The notes under the pieces were generated by a model, which did no database searches, was not told the DNA's origin, and was given only the letters and a program-made list of their open reading frames with translations. Positions 23,410 to 31,084 of a stretch of DNA of 33,368 bases are shown piece by piece. Source of the stretch: JBQTKD01 sp052389435 (lineage in GTDB: Bacteria > Actinomycetota > Actinomycetes > Sporichthyales > Sporichthyaceae). The stretch's first letter is position 1. Each line of letters begins with the position of its first letter. Position numbers and translations under genes: made by a program. The stretch spans positions 1 through 33,368 of the forward strand of contig JBQTIB010000028.1 of the NCBI GenBank assembly GCA_052389435.1, read 5' to 3'.

Positions 23410-25752
23410 TCAGCGCGAGCGCGCAGCGCCCACTTCGGCGTTCTGCCCGGCGGCGTTCTTCGACGTGCGGAAGCGCTTCGTGGCGCCCCACACGGTGACC
23501 CGCCACAGCGCCTCGACCACGATCGATCTGCTCATCTTCGACGCTCCGAGCTCGCGCTCGACGAACGTAATCGGCACCTCCCGGACCCGGAAGCCGCGAG
23601 CGACGGCGCGGGCGGCGAGGTCGATCTGGAAGCAGTAGCCCTGCGAGGCGACGCCGTCGAGGTTCAGGCCCTCCAGCGTGGCGCGGCGAAAGACGCGGAA
23701 GCCGCCGGTGGCGTCCTTGATGCCGAGGCCCAGCGCCAGGTTCGCGTAGGCGGTTCCGGCCTTGGACAGCAGCAGCCGGGACTTCGGCCAGTTCACGACC
23801 GCACCGCCGGGCACCCAGCGCGACCCCAGGACGAGATCGGCCTCCGGCAGCGCGGCGATCAGGCGCGGCAGGTCCTCGGGGCGGTGCGAGCCGTCGGCGT
23901 CCATCTCGCAGATGGCCTCGTAGTCCCGCTCGAGGCCCCAGGCGAACCCGGCGAGGTAGGCGGCGCCGAGGCCGGCCTTCTCCGTGCGGTGCAGGACGTG
24001 CACGCGGGGATCTCCGGCCGCGATCTCGTCCGCGATCGCTCCCGTGCCGTCGGGGCTGCCGTCGTCGATGACCAGGGCGTGCGCCTGCGGGACGGCGACG
24101 AACAGGCGCTCGAGCACTCCGGCGATGTTCTGCGCCTCGTTGTAGGTCGGGATGCAGACCAGCACCGACTGCGACATGTTCGCCTCTCCCCCGACCTGTT
24201 GCCCTGAGTCGTACCCCTCGATTCTCACGGTAGACCGCGGGAGGCGCTCACGAGTGGATCTCGATCTACCTCGGTGGGTCACAATCCCGACAAGCGCCAT
24301 CAGGCAGACCAGCGCCTCGGGCCACGCGCCCACCCGTGTGGCGGGTGTGGTGTGGGTGTGCAGAGCGACTCGGCGCACCCCCACCTGGTCGACGAACTCC
24401 CGGCTGCGCCACTGCACGCTGCCGTCGGCGCGCACGACGGCGCTGATGCCACTGGTGGCCGCGACCACCACGTCCCGGCCCGTTTCGATCGCGCGCAGCC
24501 GGGTGATCGCCAACTGCTGCTCCGGCTGTCCGGTGCGGCCGTAGGTGGCGTTGTTCGTCTGCACGACGACGAGCCGTCCCCCACCGCGGACGACGTCGCG
24601 GACCAGGTTGTCGTAGGCGATCTCGAAGCAGATGACTCCGCCGATCGTCGTCCCGGCCACGTTCAGCACGCCGGGCTCGCGGCCCGCCTCGAAGTCGCGC
24701 GGGATGCGGGAGAAGCGGGAGATCGCCCGTTCCAGGACCGAGCGCATCGGCAGGTACTCCCCAAATGGAACCGGGTGGCGCTTGGTGTAGAGCGCGCCCG
24801 CGCCGGAGCCGGGCAGCCAGAGGATCCCGGCGTTGCGCACGTACGTGGGGCCGGCGTCGAGCACGGCCCCGACCAGCACGGGAGCGCCGACGTCGTCCAC
24901 GATCGCGTTCAGTCGTGCCGCGACGTCGGGGCGCAGGAACGGGTCGACGTCGGAGGAGTTCTCCGGCCAGAGCACCAGGTCCGGCCGGGGCGAGGTGCCG
25001 GCGCGGATGGCGGCGGCCAGCGACGCGGTCGCGGCGACGTGGTTGGCGAACACCGCCTCCTGCTGGGCCTCCCGCGGTTCGAGGGCCGGCCGGGGCACGT
25101 TGCCCTGGACGACGGCGACGGTCAGCCCGGCGGTGGACCCGCCCGCCTGCGGAGCGAGCAGTCCCGCGCCCAGCACCGCGCCCAGCACGGCGGCGGCGAC
25201 CAGGCCGGCGAGCAGGCGCAGCCGCCAGACGGCGAGCACTCCGGCGGCGAGCGCGATGGCGCCGACGGCCGCCACCAGGGTGACCCCGGGCGAACCGGCG
25301 AGCGACATCAGCGGCGCCAGCGGCGAGTCGGCCTGGGCGAACGCGAGGCGACCCCACGGCAGGCCGCCGAAGGGCTGACGCGCCCGCAACGCCTCCCCGG
25401 CGGTCCAGACGGCCGGCTGCCAGAGCCACCAGTCGGTGCGGCGCGACAGCCGCGCGAAGGCCATGGCCACGGGCACCAGCAGGGCCGCCTGCATCGCGGC
25501 GAGGGCCAGGAGTGCGTCGACGCCGATGACGTGCATCCAACGCAGCAGGACGGCGAAGAAGCCCAGGCCGAACCCGAAGCCGATCCGCGCCGCGCGACCG
25601 GCGCCGACGCCGCGGGTCAGCAGGCTCAGGGCCGCCACGGCGAGGAAGGTCAGCGGCCACAGGTCGAACGGCGGAAACGCGAGGGCCAGCAGGGCGCCGG
25701 CGGGTAGGGCCCCGAGCCCTCGGGGGTCGCGCCACCACCTCACCCGGGCCAT
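23410..25752 (-). CDS. lnt-ppm: Apolipoprotein N-acyltransferase fused to polyprenol-phosphate mannose synthase
   Basis: A 780-residue fusion like M. tuberculosis Ppm1 (Rv2051c). The N-terminal part (about 1-500) is Lnt: several TM helices, then a nitrilase-like domain with Glu in LWPENSSD, Lys in YTKRHPVPFGEYLP and Cys in GVICFEIAYD; it N-acylates lipoproteins. The C-terminal 255 residues are a GT2 dolichol-phosphate-mannose synthase (CIPTYNEAQNI, DDGSPDGTG, EMDADGSH) that makes polyprenol-P-mannose for mannosylation. ATG 25752 is near leaderless after TATGGT; GTG 25743 has a better-spaced GGGGAGG. An internal ATG at 24177 with its own ribosome-binding site may also give free synthase. Confidence 0.93.
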   Translation of the reverse strand: MARVRWWRDPRGLGALPAGALLALAFPPFDLWPLTFLAVAALSLLTRGVGAGRAARIGFGFGLGFFAVLLRWMHVIGVDALLALAAMQAALLVPVAMAFARLSRRTDWWLWQPAVWTAGEALRARQPFGGLPWGRLAFAQADSPLAPLMSLAGSPGVTLVAAVGAIALAAGVLAVWRLRLLAGLVAAAVLGAVLGAGLLAPQAGGSTAGLTVAVVQGNVPRPALEPREAQQEAVFANHVAATASLAAAIRAGTSPRPDLVLWPENSSDVDPFLRPDVAARLNAIVDDVGAPVLVGAVLDAGPTYVRNAGILWLPGSGAGALYTKRHPVPFGEYLPMRSVLERAISRFSRIPRDFEAGREPGVLNVAGTTIGGVICFEIAYDNLVRDVVRGGGRLVVVQTNNATYGRTGQPEQQLAITRLRAIETGRDVVVAATSGISAVVRADGSVQWRSREFVDQVGVRRVALHTHTTPATRVGAWPEALVCLMALVGIVTHRGRSRSTRERLPRSTVRIEGYDSGQQVGGEANMSQSVLVCIPTYNEAQNIAGVLERLFVAVPQAHALVIDDGSPDGTGAIADEIAAGDPRVHVLHRTEKAGLGAAYLAGFAWGLERDYEAICEMDADGSHRPEDLPRLIAALPEADLVLGSRWVPGGAVVNWPKSRLLLSKAGTAYANLALGLGIKDATGGFRVFRRATLEGLNLDGVASQGYCFQIDLAARAVARGFRVREVPITFVERELGASKMSRSIVVEALWRVTVWGATKRFRTSKNAAGQNAEVGAARSR
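24183..24192 (-). promoter_or_regulatory. Internal Shine-Dalgarno for a separate Ppm domain
   Basis: The minus strand reads GGGGGAGAGG, 5 bases before the in-frame ATG 24177 that begins MSQSVLVCIPTYNE, the natural first residues of stand-alone synthases. It is well placed for internal initiation within the fused reading frame. Confidence 0.55.
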
Positions 25753-25761
25753 CCTCCCCGC

Positions 25762-25767
25762 ACCATA
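25762..25767 (-). promoter_or_regulatory. Probable -10 element of the lnt-ppm gene
   Basis: The minus strand reads TATGGT (TANNNT); initiation 7 bases on would put ATG 25752 about 3 bases from the mRNA 5' end. The nearby imperfect palindrome AAGTC-N5-GACTT (25775-25789) lies between this gene and the divergent permease gene and could be a shared operator. Confidence 0.4.
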
Positions 25768-25844
25768 GAAATGCAAGTCGACTAGACTTATTGTGATTGG
25801 GCCTGCCCGGCCCACCGCTCGCCTGATCGGACTCTCTCGCACCC

Positions 25845-26846
25845 GTGGAACTCGACTACTACATGGCCCTCGCCGGGCTCCTCGTCGGCTTCGTCGTGGG
25901 CCTGACCGGGATGGGCGGCGGGGCGCTGATGACCCCGGTGCTCGTGATCTTCTTCAACGTGCCGCCGCTGGCCGCGGTCTCCAGCGACCTCGTCGCATCC
26001 TTGGTCATGAAGCCGATCGGCGGAGCCGTCCACCTGCGCCGCGGCACGGTGAACAAGCCGTTGGTGCTGTGGCTGGCGATCGGCTCGATCCCCGCGGCCT
26101 TCGGCGGCGTGCTGCTGCTGAAGGCCCTCGGCGGCAACGACGCGGATCTGCAGCATGCGGTCAAGATGACACTCGGCGTCGCGCTGCTGGTCGCTGCGGC
26201 CGGAATCGTGACCCGTGCGCTGCTGAGCGTGCGAGCCCACGCTCGAGCCGAAGCTCCCCCGCCGGTGGTGGTCAAGCCGATTCCGACGCTGGTGGTGGGC
26301 ATCGTCGGCGGGCTGGTCGTCGGCATGACCTCGGTGGGTTCCGGTTCGCTGATCATCGTCGCGCTGCTGTTCCTCTACCCCGGGCTGAAGGCCGCGGAGA
26401 TCGTCGGCACCGACCTGGTGCAGGCGGTCCCGCTGGTGGGTGCGGCCGCCTTGGGCCACCTGATCTTCGGAGACTTCCAGTTGGACCTGACCACCTCGGT
26501 CCTGCTCGGCGCGGTCCCCGGGGTCTACGTCGGCGCACGGGTGTCGGCCTACGCGGCGCAGGGCATCGTGCGCCGCGCGCTCGTCGTCGTGCTCACTGCG
26601 TCGGCGCTGAAGCTGCTCGGCGTCGGCAACGTGGGCCTGCTGGCCGCGCTCGGCCTCCTCGCCGTGGTCGGACTGCCGCTGTGGGCCGCGGCCCGGTACA
26701 CCGCCGGGTTCACCTACCGGCCGCCGCGCCCGGATCTGCGCGAGGCGGCGCATCTGCTGCGCGGGGCGGCGACGGGAGGCGGGAGGCGGGTCGTCCACGT
26801 CGAAGCCGCGACAGTCGCGGCGGGCGAACGCCAAGTACCTGACTGA
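25845..26846 (+). CDS. TauE/SafE family sulfite/anion exporter
   Basis: A 333-residue membrane protein with about eight hydrophobic segments in two repeats typical of TauE/SafE (DUF81): GLLVGFVVGLTGMGGGALMTPVL at 12-34 and VGIVGGLVVGMTSVGSGSLIIVALL at about 150-174. Family members move sulfite, sulfoacetate or related anions; the substrate is not evident. The C-terminal 50 residues are polar. GTG 25845 is used; ATG 25863 is an alternative. TAGACT at 25783-25788 is a possible -10. It is divergent from lnt-ppm. Confidence 0.88.
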   Translation: MELDYYMALAGLLVGFVVGLTGMGGGALMTPVLVIFFNVPPLAAVSSDLVASLVMKPIGGAVHLRRGTVNKPLVLWLAIGSIPAAFGGVLLLKALGGNDADLQHAVKMTLGVALLVAAAGIVTRALLSVRAHARAEAPPPVVVKPIPTLVVGIVGGLVVGMTSVGSGSLIIVALLFLYPGLKAAEIVGTDLVQAVPLVGAAALGHLIFGDFQLDLTTSVLLGAVPGVYVGARVSAYAAQGIVRRALVVVLTASALKLLGVGNVGLLAALGLLAVVGLPLWAAARYTAGFTYRPPRPDLREAAHLLRGAATGGGRRVVHVEAATVAAGERQVPD

Positions 26847-27219
26847 CCGTCAGACAGTGGAAAGACCCGAGGAACCCTTCGGACCGACATCGGCCTCGCT
26901 GGGTACGAGACCGTTGCCGTTGTCTACTGGGCTCTCGGGCCTTTCCGGCGCGCAACCTAGGTTCCGCGGTCGAAGAATTTAGCGAAGACTGCTGAGCCGG
27001 TTGACGCCCAGAGCACTTCGAAACTCGACAGCGACCGCATGATCCGTAGTCGACGACCGGAACCGTACTGCTCTGGGTAGAACCGCTCAACCCGGCGTTC
27101 ACCTGCACGTACGTGGAACGTCGCAGGTCAGCCACGTGGACGGGGACCCGAAAAATCTTGCGCAAATTCGGGGCGGACGGCGTGTCGCGCGCGACACGGG
27201 GTGAGGCAACCCTTTCGGG
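26847..27219. other. Gene-free region with a nested inverted-repeat structure
   Basis: No believable coding frame. It contains nested complementary arms: CCGGTTGA (26997-27004) with TCAACCCGG (27087-27095), enclosing CCCAGAGCA (27007-27015) with TGCTCTGGG (27069-27077); a 10-bp palindrome CACGTACGTG (27106-27115); and terminator-like stems at 27147-27198. A roughly 100-nt structured RNA is possible but unproven. Confidence 0.4.
27147..27198 (-). terminator. Palindromes downstream of kal, candidate terminator
   Basis: Reading the minus strand past the kal stop: an 18-bp perfect palindrome CGTGTCGCGCGCGACACG (27181-27198), then CCCGAA/TTCGGG (27167-27172 with 27147-27152) enclosing TTGCGCAA and a run of five T. 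Termination of the lysine operon here is likely but the exact hairpin is uncertain. Confidence 0.45.
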
Positions 27220-27603
27220 CTAGGGCACGACCACTTCGGCGCGTGCCGTGGCGACGGTCAGGGGCACCTGCAGGATCTCCCCCGCCGAGTCCGAAAGGTC
27301 GGGGCGGGCCCGGGCGTAGACCTCTGCGGTCAGTTCGAGGCTGCGACTGCGGCGGCCGATCCGAACCAGGCGCGCTCGCACCGCCACCATGTCCCCGGCT
27401 CGCACCGCAGCGGTGAGGGACAGTTCGGTGTAGGTGGCGAGCAGGCCCTCGTCGCCGTCGGTGCGCAGGCACATCTCGGTGGCCACGTCGCCGAAAAGGC
27501 CAAGCACGTAGGCGCCTTCGACCAGCCCGCCGCCGTAGTGCGCCGCGCTGTGCGGCACGTAGCGGCGATGGACGACCTCCAGTCCCACCTCGGCGTCGGT
27601 CAT
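27220..27603 (-). CDS. kal: 3-aminobutyryl-CoA ammonia-lyase-like hotdog protein
   Basis: A 127-residue hotdog-fold protein matching Kal of lysine fermentation, which removes ammonia from L-3-aminobutyryl-CoA to give crotonyl-CoA. The stretch RRYVPHSAAHYGGGLVEGAYVLGLFGDVATEM (about 13-44) is the recognisable core. ATG 27603 overlaps the kamE stop by 4 bp. It is the last gene of kdd-kamD-kamE-kal. Assignment depends partly on this context; an acyl-CoA thioesterase-like role is the alternative. Confidence 0.85.
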   Translation of the reverse strand: MTDAEVGLEVVHRRYVPHSAAHYGGGLVEGAYVLGLFGDVATEMCLRTDGDEGLLATYTELSLTAAVRAGDMVAVRARLVRIGRRSRSLELTAEVYARARPDLSDSAGEILQVPLTVATARAEVVVP

Positions 27604-28337
27604 GCCGCGGTCCGTTCCGCGACGGCGTGGGCGAGGTAGCTGGCGACTTCCCCGGGTGTGGTGCCGCGGGAGAACACCCGGTCGACGCCCAGGTCGGCCG
27701 CGGCGTTTGCGTCGAAGCGCGGTCCACCGACGATCAACAGCGGGCGACGCCGTTCGCCGTACCGGGCCGCGACGGCGGCGGCGAAGGCGCGCGCGTTGTG
27801 CAGGTGCACGTCGCGTTGGGTGACGACCTGGGAGACCAGGATCGCGTCCGCACGACTCCGTTCGGCCGCGGTGAGAAGTTCGTCGATCTCGACCTGGGCG
27901 CCGAGGTTGCGCACGTCGAGTTCCCGGTAGTACTCCAGGCCCTTCTCCCCCGCGAAGCCCTTGACGTTGAGGATCGCGTCGATGCCGACGGTGTGCGCGT
28001 CGGTGCCGATGCATGCGCCGAGGACCACCATGCGGCGGCGCAGGGTCGCCTTGATCGCCGCGTTCACCTCGGCCGGCGAGAGCAGCGGGAACTCCCGTTC
28101 GGCGAGCTCGATCTCGGCGAGGTTCACGCTGTGCGCGCTGCGCCCGTACACGACGAAGAAGGTGAAGGCCGGGCCCATCGCCCGCGAGTGCACGACGGTC
28201 GCGGGCCGCAGGCCCATCTTCTCGGCCAGGACGAGGGCCGCCGCTTCGGCTCGGGCGTCGTGCGGGATCGGCAGGGTGAACGAGCACTGCACCATGCCGT
28301 CGTCGGTGGTGTCGCCGTAGGGCCTCACAACCGTCAT
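27600..28337 (-). CDS. kamE: Lysine 5,6-aminomutase beta subunit (B12-binding)
   Basis: A 245-residue subunit that binds adenosylcobalamin and forms the PLP link. D-x-H-x-x-G is present as D113-A-H115-T-V-G, where H115 is the lower cobalt ligand, and K126 lies 11 residues on, the same spacing as His133/Lys144 in the clostridial enzyme, so the PLP Schiff-base lysine is kept. The Rossmann-like B12 domain continues with ILVSQVVTQRDVH and LIVGGPR. ATG 28337 overlaps kamD by 4 bp. The enzyme moves the terminal amino group of lysine or beta-lysine from C6 to C5. Confidence 0.95.
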   Translation of the reverse strand: MTVVRPYGDTTDDGMVQCSFTLPIPHDARAEAAALVLAEKMGLRPATVVHSRAMGPAFTFFVVYGRSAHSVNLAEIELAEREFPLLSPAEVNAAIKATLRRRMVVLGACIGTDAHTVGIDAILNVKGFAGEKGLEYYRELDVRNLGAQVEIDELLTAAERSRADAILVSQVVTQRDVHLHNARAFAAAVAARYGERRRPLLIVGGPRFDANAAADLGVDRVFSRGTTPGEVASYLAHAVAERTAA

Positions 28338-29911
28338 GCCGCACCTCGCTGCGCCGTGCCGAGCGCCTCGTCGAGGAGGTCGTCGGCGGGGTTGACGTAG
28401 TCGGGGGCCTTTTCGAGCACCCCGTCGCGGCCCTTGCCGCCGGCGGCGGGGCGTTTCATCGCGCCGAAGGTGCCGGTGGCGATCGCGTCCAACAGGCCCG
28501 CGGGCTCGATGCGGTCGAGGAGGTCGATGGCCTCGCCGAGCACCGTGCGGGCCCGGTTGGCGATGAAGCCGTCGGGGGCGGGGTGGAAGTCCTCGCCGAG
28601 CTTGCCCGCGGCGTCGAGGACGTAGCGGACGTTGCGCAGCGCGTTGTCCCGATCGGACAGGAACGGGGTCGCCACGGCTTCGGTCATCATCCCGACGAGC
28701 AGAATTCCCTGCCCCGTCAGGGCTCCGGCGAGGTTGAAGAACCCGTCGAGCAGGTAGCCGCGGAACACGTCGCCGGTCATGTGCTTGGTCGGCGGCATCC
28801 ACTTCAGCGGCGCGTCCGGGAACAGGCTGCGGGCCAGCAACGCGTGCGCGAGTTCGAGGCGGAAGGAGTCGGGCAGGTCGGGGTCGATCTCGAACGCGTG
28901 GCCGAGGCCGAGCTGCCAGTCCTGTAGGCCCGCCTCCTTGGCGAAGTACTCGTTCAGCAACTGCGAGACGGTGACGGTGTGCGCGGCGTCGACGGCGTCG
29001 GCGGTGGTCAGGTAGTTGTCCTCGCCGGTGTTGATGACGATCCCGGCGTGCGCGTGGACGCGGCGCGCGAAGCGCTGGTCGGTGAAGGTGCGGACCGGGT
29101 TGATGTCGCGGAACAGGATTCCGTACATCGAGTCGTTGAGCATCATGTCGAGCCGCTCGAGTCCGGCCAGCGTCGCGATCTCCGGCATGCACAGACCAGA
29201 GGCGTAGTTCGTGAGCCGCACGTACCGGCCCAGTTCCGCCGAGACCTCGTCGAGTGCCGCGCGCATGAGGCGAAAGTTCTCGGCGGTGGCGTAGGTGCCC
29301 GCGAAGCCCTCGGTGGTTGCGCCTTCGGGGACGTGGTCGAGCAGCGACTGTCCGGTCGAGCGAATGACGGCGACGACGTCCGCTCCCTGGCGGGCCGCGG
29401 CCTGCGCCTGCGGGATGTCCTCGTAGATGTTGCCGGTGGCGACGATGAGGTAGATCCAGGGCCGGCGCGGCGGGTCGCCGAGGCGGGCGATCGCCGCGTC
29501 GCGTTCGGCGCGCCGGGCGGCGATGCGGTCCAGACCGCGGCCGACGTCCCTGCGCGCAGCGGCGTGCGCGGCGACGGCGGAGCCGCCGGTCGGAAGACGG
29601 AAGGCGGCGCGGCCGTGGGCCGCCGCCTCGGCGAGCCCGGGCAGGTCGTTCGCGACGCCGCGGGCGAGGGCGTCCCAGACCGGTCCGGCGACGCCGTGCT
29701 CGAGGCCGACCTGCCGTTGGACCGCGGCCACGAGGTGGTTGGGCCAGGGCAGGCCTTCGTCGTCGGCGCCGGCGAGCCCGGCGAGGCGCAGGACGGCGCG
29801 CTCGATGGAGGTCGTCGTGTGGGAGCGCGCGAGTTCCACGACGGGGGCGCCGACCCGGGCGGCGGCCTCGCGGGCGCGGGCGACGGTGGTGGGGTCCAGG
29901 TCCAACTTCAC
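28334..29911 (-). CDS. kamD: Lysine 5,6-aminomutase alpha subunit
   Basis: A 525-residue TIM-barrel subunit (clostridial KamD about 516) that pairs with KamE. Recognisable stretches are the N-terminal ARSHTTTSIERAVLRLAG, IYLIVATGNIYEDIPQAQAAARQGADVVAVIRSTGQSLLD (about 160-200), NYASGLCMPEIA and MPPTKHMTGD, which line the PLP and substrate site. GTG 29911 overlaps the kdd stop (GTGA). Together KamDE act on L-beta-lysine from KamA to give 3,5-diaminohexanoate, the substrate of Kdd encoded just upstream. Confidence 0.95.
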   Translation of the reverse strand: MKLDLDPTTVARAREAAARVGAPVVELARSHTTTSIERAVLRLAGLAGADDEGLPWPNHLVAAVQRQVGLEHGVAGPVWDALARGVANDLPGLAEAAAHGRAAFRLPTGGSAVAAHAAARRDVGRGLDRIAARRAERDAAIARLGDPPRRPWIYLIVATGNIYEDIPQAQAAARQGADVVAVIRSTGQSLLDHVPEGATTEGFAGTYATAENFRLMRAALDEVSAELGRYVRLTNYASGLCMPEIATLAGLERLDMMLNDSMYGILFRDINPVRTFTDQRFARRVHAHAGIVINTGEDNYLTTADAVDAAHTVTVSQLLNEYFAKEAGLQDWQLGLGHAFEIDPDLPDSFRLELAHALLARSLFPDAPLKWMPPTKHMTGDVFRGYLLDGFFNLAGALTGQGILLVGMMTEAVATPFLSDRDNALRNVRYVLDAAGKLGEDFHPAPDGFIANRARTVLGEAIDLLDRIEPAGLLDAIATGTFGAMKRPAAGGKGRDGVLEKAPDYVNPADDLLDEALGTAQRGAA

Positions 29912-30963
29912 GAGGGAACGACCTCCGAGCGCAGACGACGGTCGAACAGGAAGCGGACTCCGGGATCGGTCCGGACGAGGTCCAGGGCAGTGGCTGCGTG
30001 GCCGGGGGTGTAGCCGTTGCCCACGAGCATCCGCACGTCCGCGGCCACCCCCTCGGCGCCGAGGGCCGCGGCGGAGAACGAGGTGGCCATCGAGAAGAAC
30101 ACCACCGTTCCGCCGGGAGCGGTCGCGAGGATGGCGCCGTGCTCGGCGCCCGTCGCGTCGACGCAGACGACCACGACGTCGGCCGGGCCGCCGGTGGCGG
30201 ACACCGCGTCGTGCACCGCCAGGGCGTCCGTCGCGTCGGCGACCACGACCTCGCCGGCGAGGCCGGAGTCGCCGAGTGCCTCGGCTTCGCCCCTGTCGCG
30301 GACGACGCCGATCAGCCGCCCCGCGCCGGCACGGCGGGCGGCCGCCAGCGCGAGGCAGCCGCTCTTGCCTGCCGCGCCGAGCACCGCGACGGCGGGAGCC
30401 CCGCCGCGGCGTTCGGCGACGACTCGGGCGACGAGCGCCGGGGCGCCGGCGACGTCGAGGACCGCGAGGGCGAGTTCGTCGGGCAGGTCGTCCGGCAGGA
30501 CCGCGGCGATCGACCGGCCGAACAGCACCGCGTGGCCGGTGGCGGGGACCTGCTCCGACAGGCCGCTCCAACGCGTCAGGCCGTCGAGGATGCGCAGCGG
30601 CGTGAGGGTGAGCGAGACGAGGGTCGCGACCCGGTCCCCCGCCCGCAGGCCGAGCGGCGAGTCGGGGCCGGCCTCGGCGACGGTGCCGATCAGCATGCCG
30701 CCGGAGCCGGTGACCGGATTGTGCATCTTGCCGCGCGTGCCGACGATCCCGAGCACCGCGGCGCGGACACCGGCTGGATCGAGGTGGCTTTCGCGCAGTT
30801 GCCGGAACGAGGCGGCGTCGAGGTTGAGGCGCGAGACGTCGATGCGGACCTCGTCGGACCAGAGGTCCGGACGGTCGTCGAGCTGCCAGGCAGCCTGCGG
30901 CAGCACGCGGGCCTTGTCGAGCACGCGGTGCGTGCCGAGGGGCGATCCGCCGTGCCGATGCAT
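29908..30963 (-). CDS. kdd: L-erythro-3,5-diaminohexanoate dehydrogenase
   Basis: A 351-residue NAD(P)-dependent oxidoreductase with an MDR-like layout: an N-terminal half (to about 160) and a Rossmann domain starting AVAVLGAAGKSGCLALAAAR (about 190-209, GxxGxxG). It oxidatively deaminates 3,5-diaminohexanoate to 3-keto-5-aminohexanoate. ATG 30963 has a well-spaced GGAGG (30970-30974 on the minus strand), so the start is sure. It heads the kdd-kamD-kamE-kal operon, divergent from kamA with 121 bp between. Confidence 0.92.
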   Translation of the reverse strand: MHRHGGSPLGTHRVLDKARVLPQAAWQLDDRPDLWSDEVRIDVSRLNLDAASFRQLRESHLDPAGVRAAVLGIVGTRGKMHNPVTGSGGMLIGTVAEAGPDSPLGLRAGDRVATLVSLTLTPLRILDGLTRWSGLSEQVPATGHAVLFGRSIAAVLPDDLPDELALAVLDVAGAPALVARVVAERRGGAPAVAVLGAAGKSGCLALAAARRAGAGRLIGVVRDRGEAEALGDSGLAGEVVVADATDALAVHDAVSATGGPADVVVVCVDATGAEHGAILATAPGGTVVFFSMATSFSAAALGAEGVAADVRMLVGNGYTPGHAATALDLVRTDPGVRFLFDRRLRSEVVPS

Positions 30964-31084
30964 GCCCGTCCTCCGTCCTGGCGATTCGATGGACGAATAT
31001 CTGAGGCCAAGCGTACTCTCGAAGCTAGAAGTTGTCGTCAGTCTTGACCTGAACGGCCAAATGTCGAGCGTCTCGAGGTGTTCG
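30964..31084. promoter_or_regulatory. Divergent promoter region of kdd and kamA
   Basis: The 121-bp gap between divergent starts must hold both promoters. ATTCG/CGAAT (30984-30998, 5-base centre) is a small inverted repeat near kdd, and TTGACC (31044-31049) resembles a -35 for kamA. A shared regulator is plausible but no site is certain. Confidence 0.4.

Noticed and set aside
25772..25789. AAGTC-N5-GACTT as a firm operator between lnt-ppm and the permease
   Set aside because: Arms are only 5 bp and no regulator gene is adjacent, so it is only mentioned as possible.
26710..27165. A 151-residue minus-strand frame between the permease and lysine genes
   Set aside because: It overlaps the 3' end of the permease and reads through the inverted repeats; composition is not protein-like.
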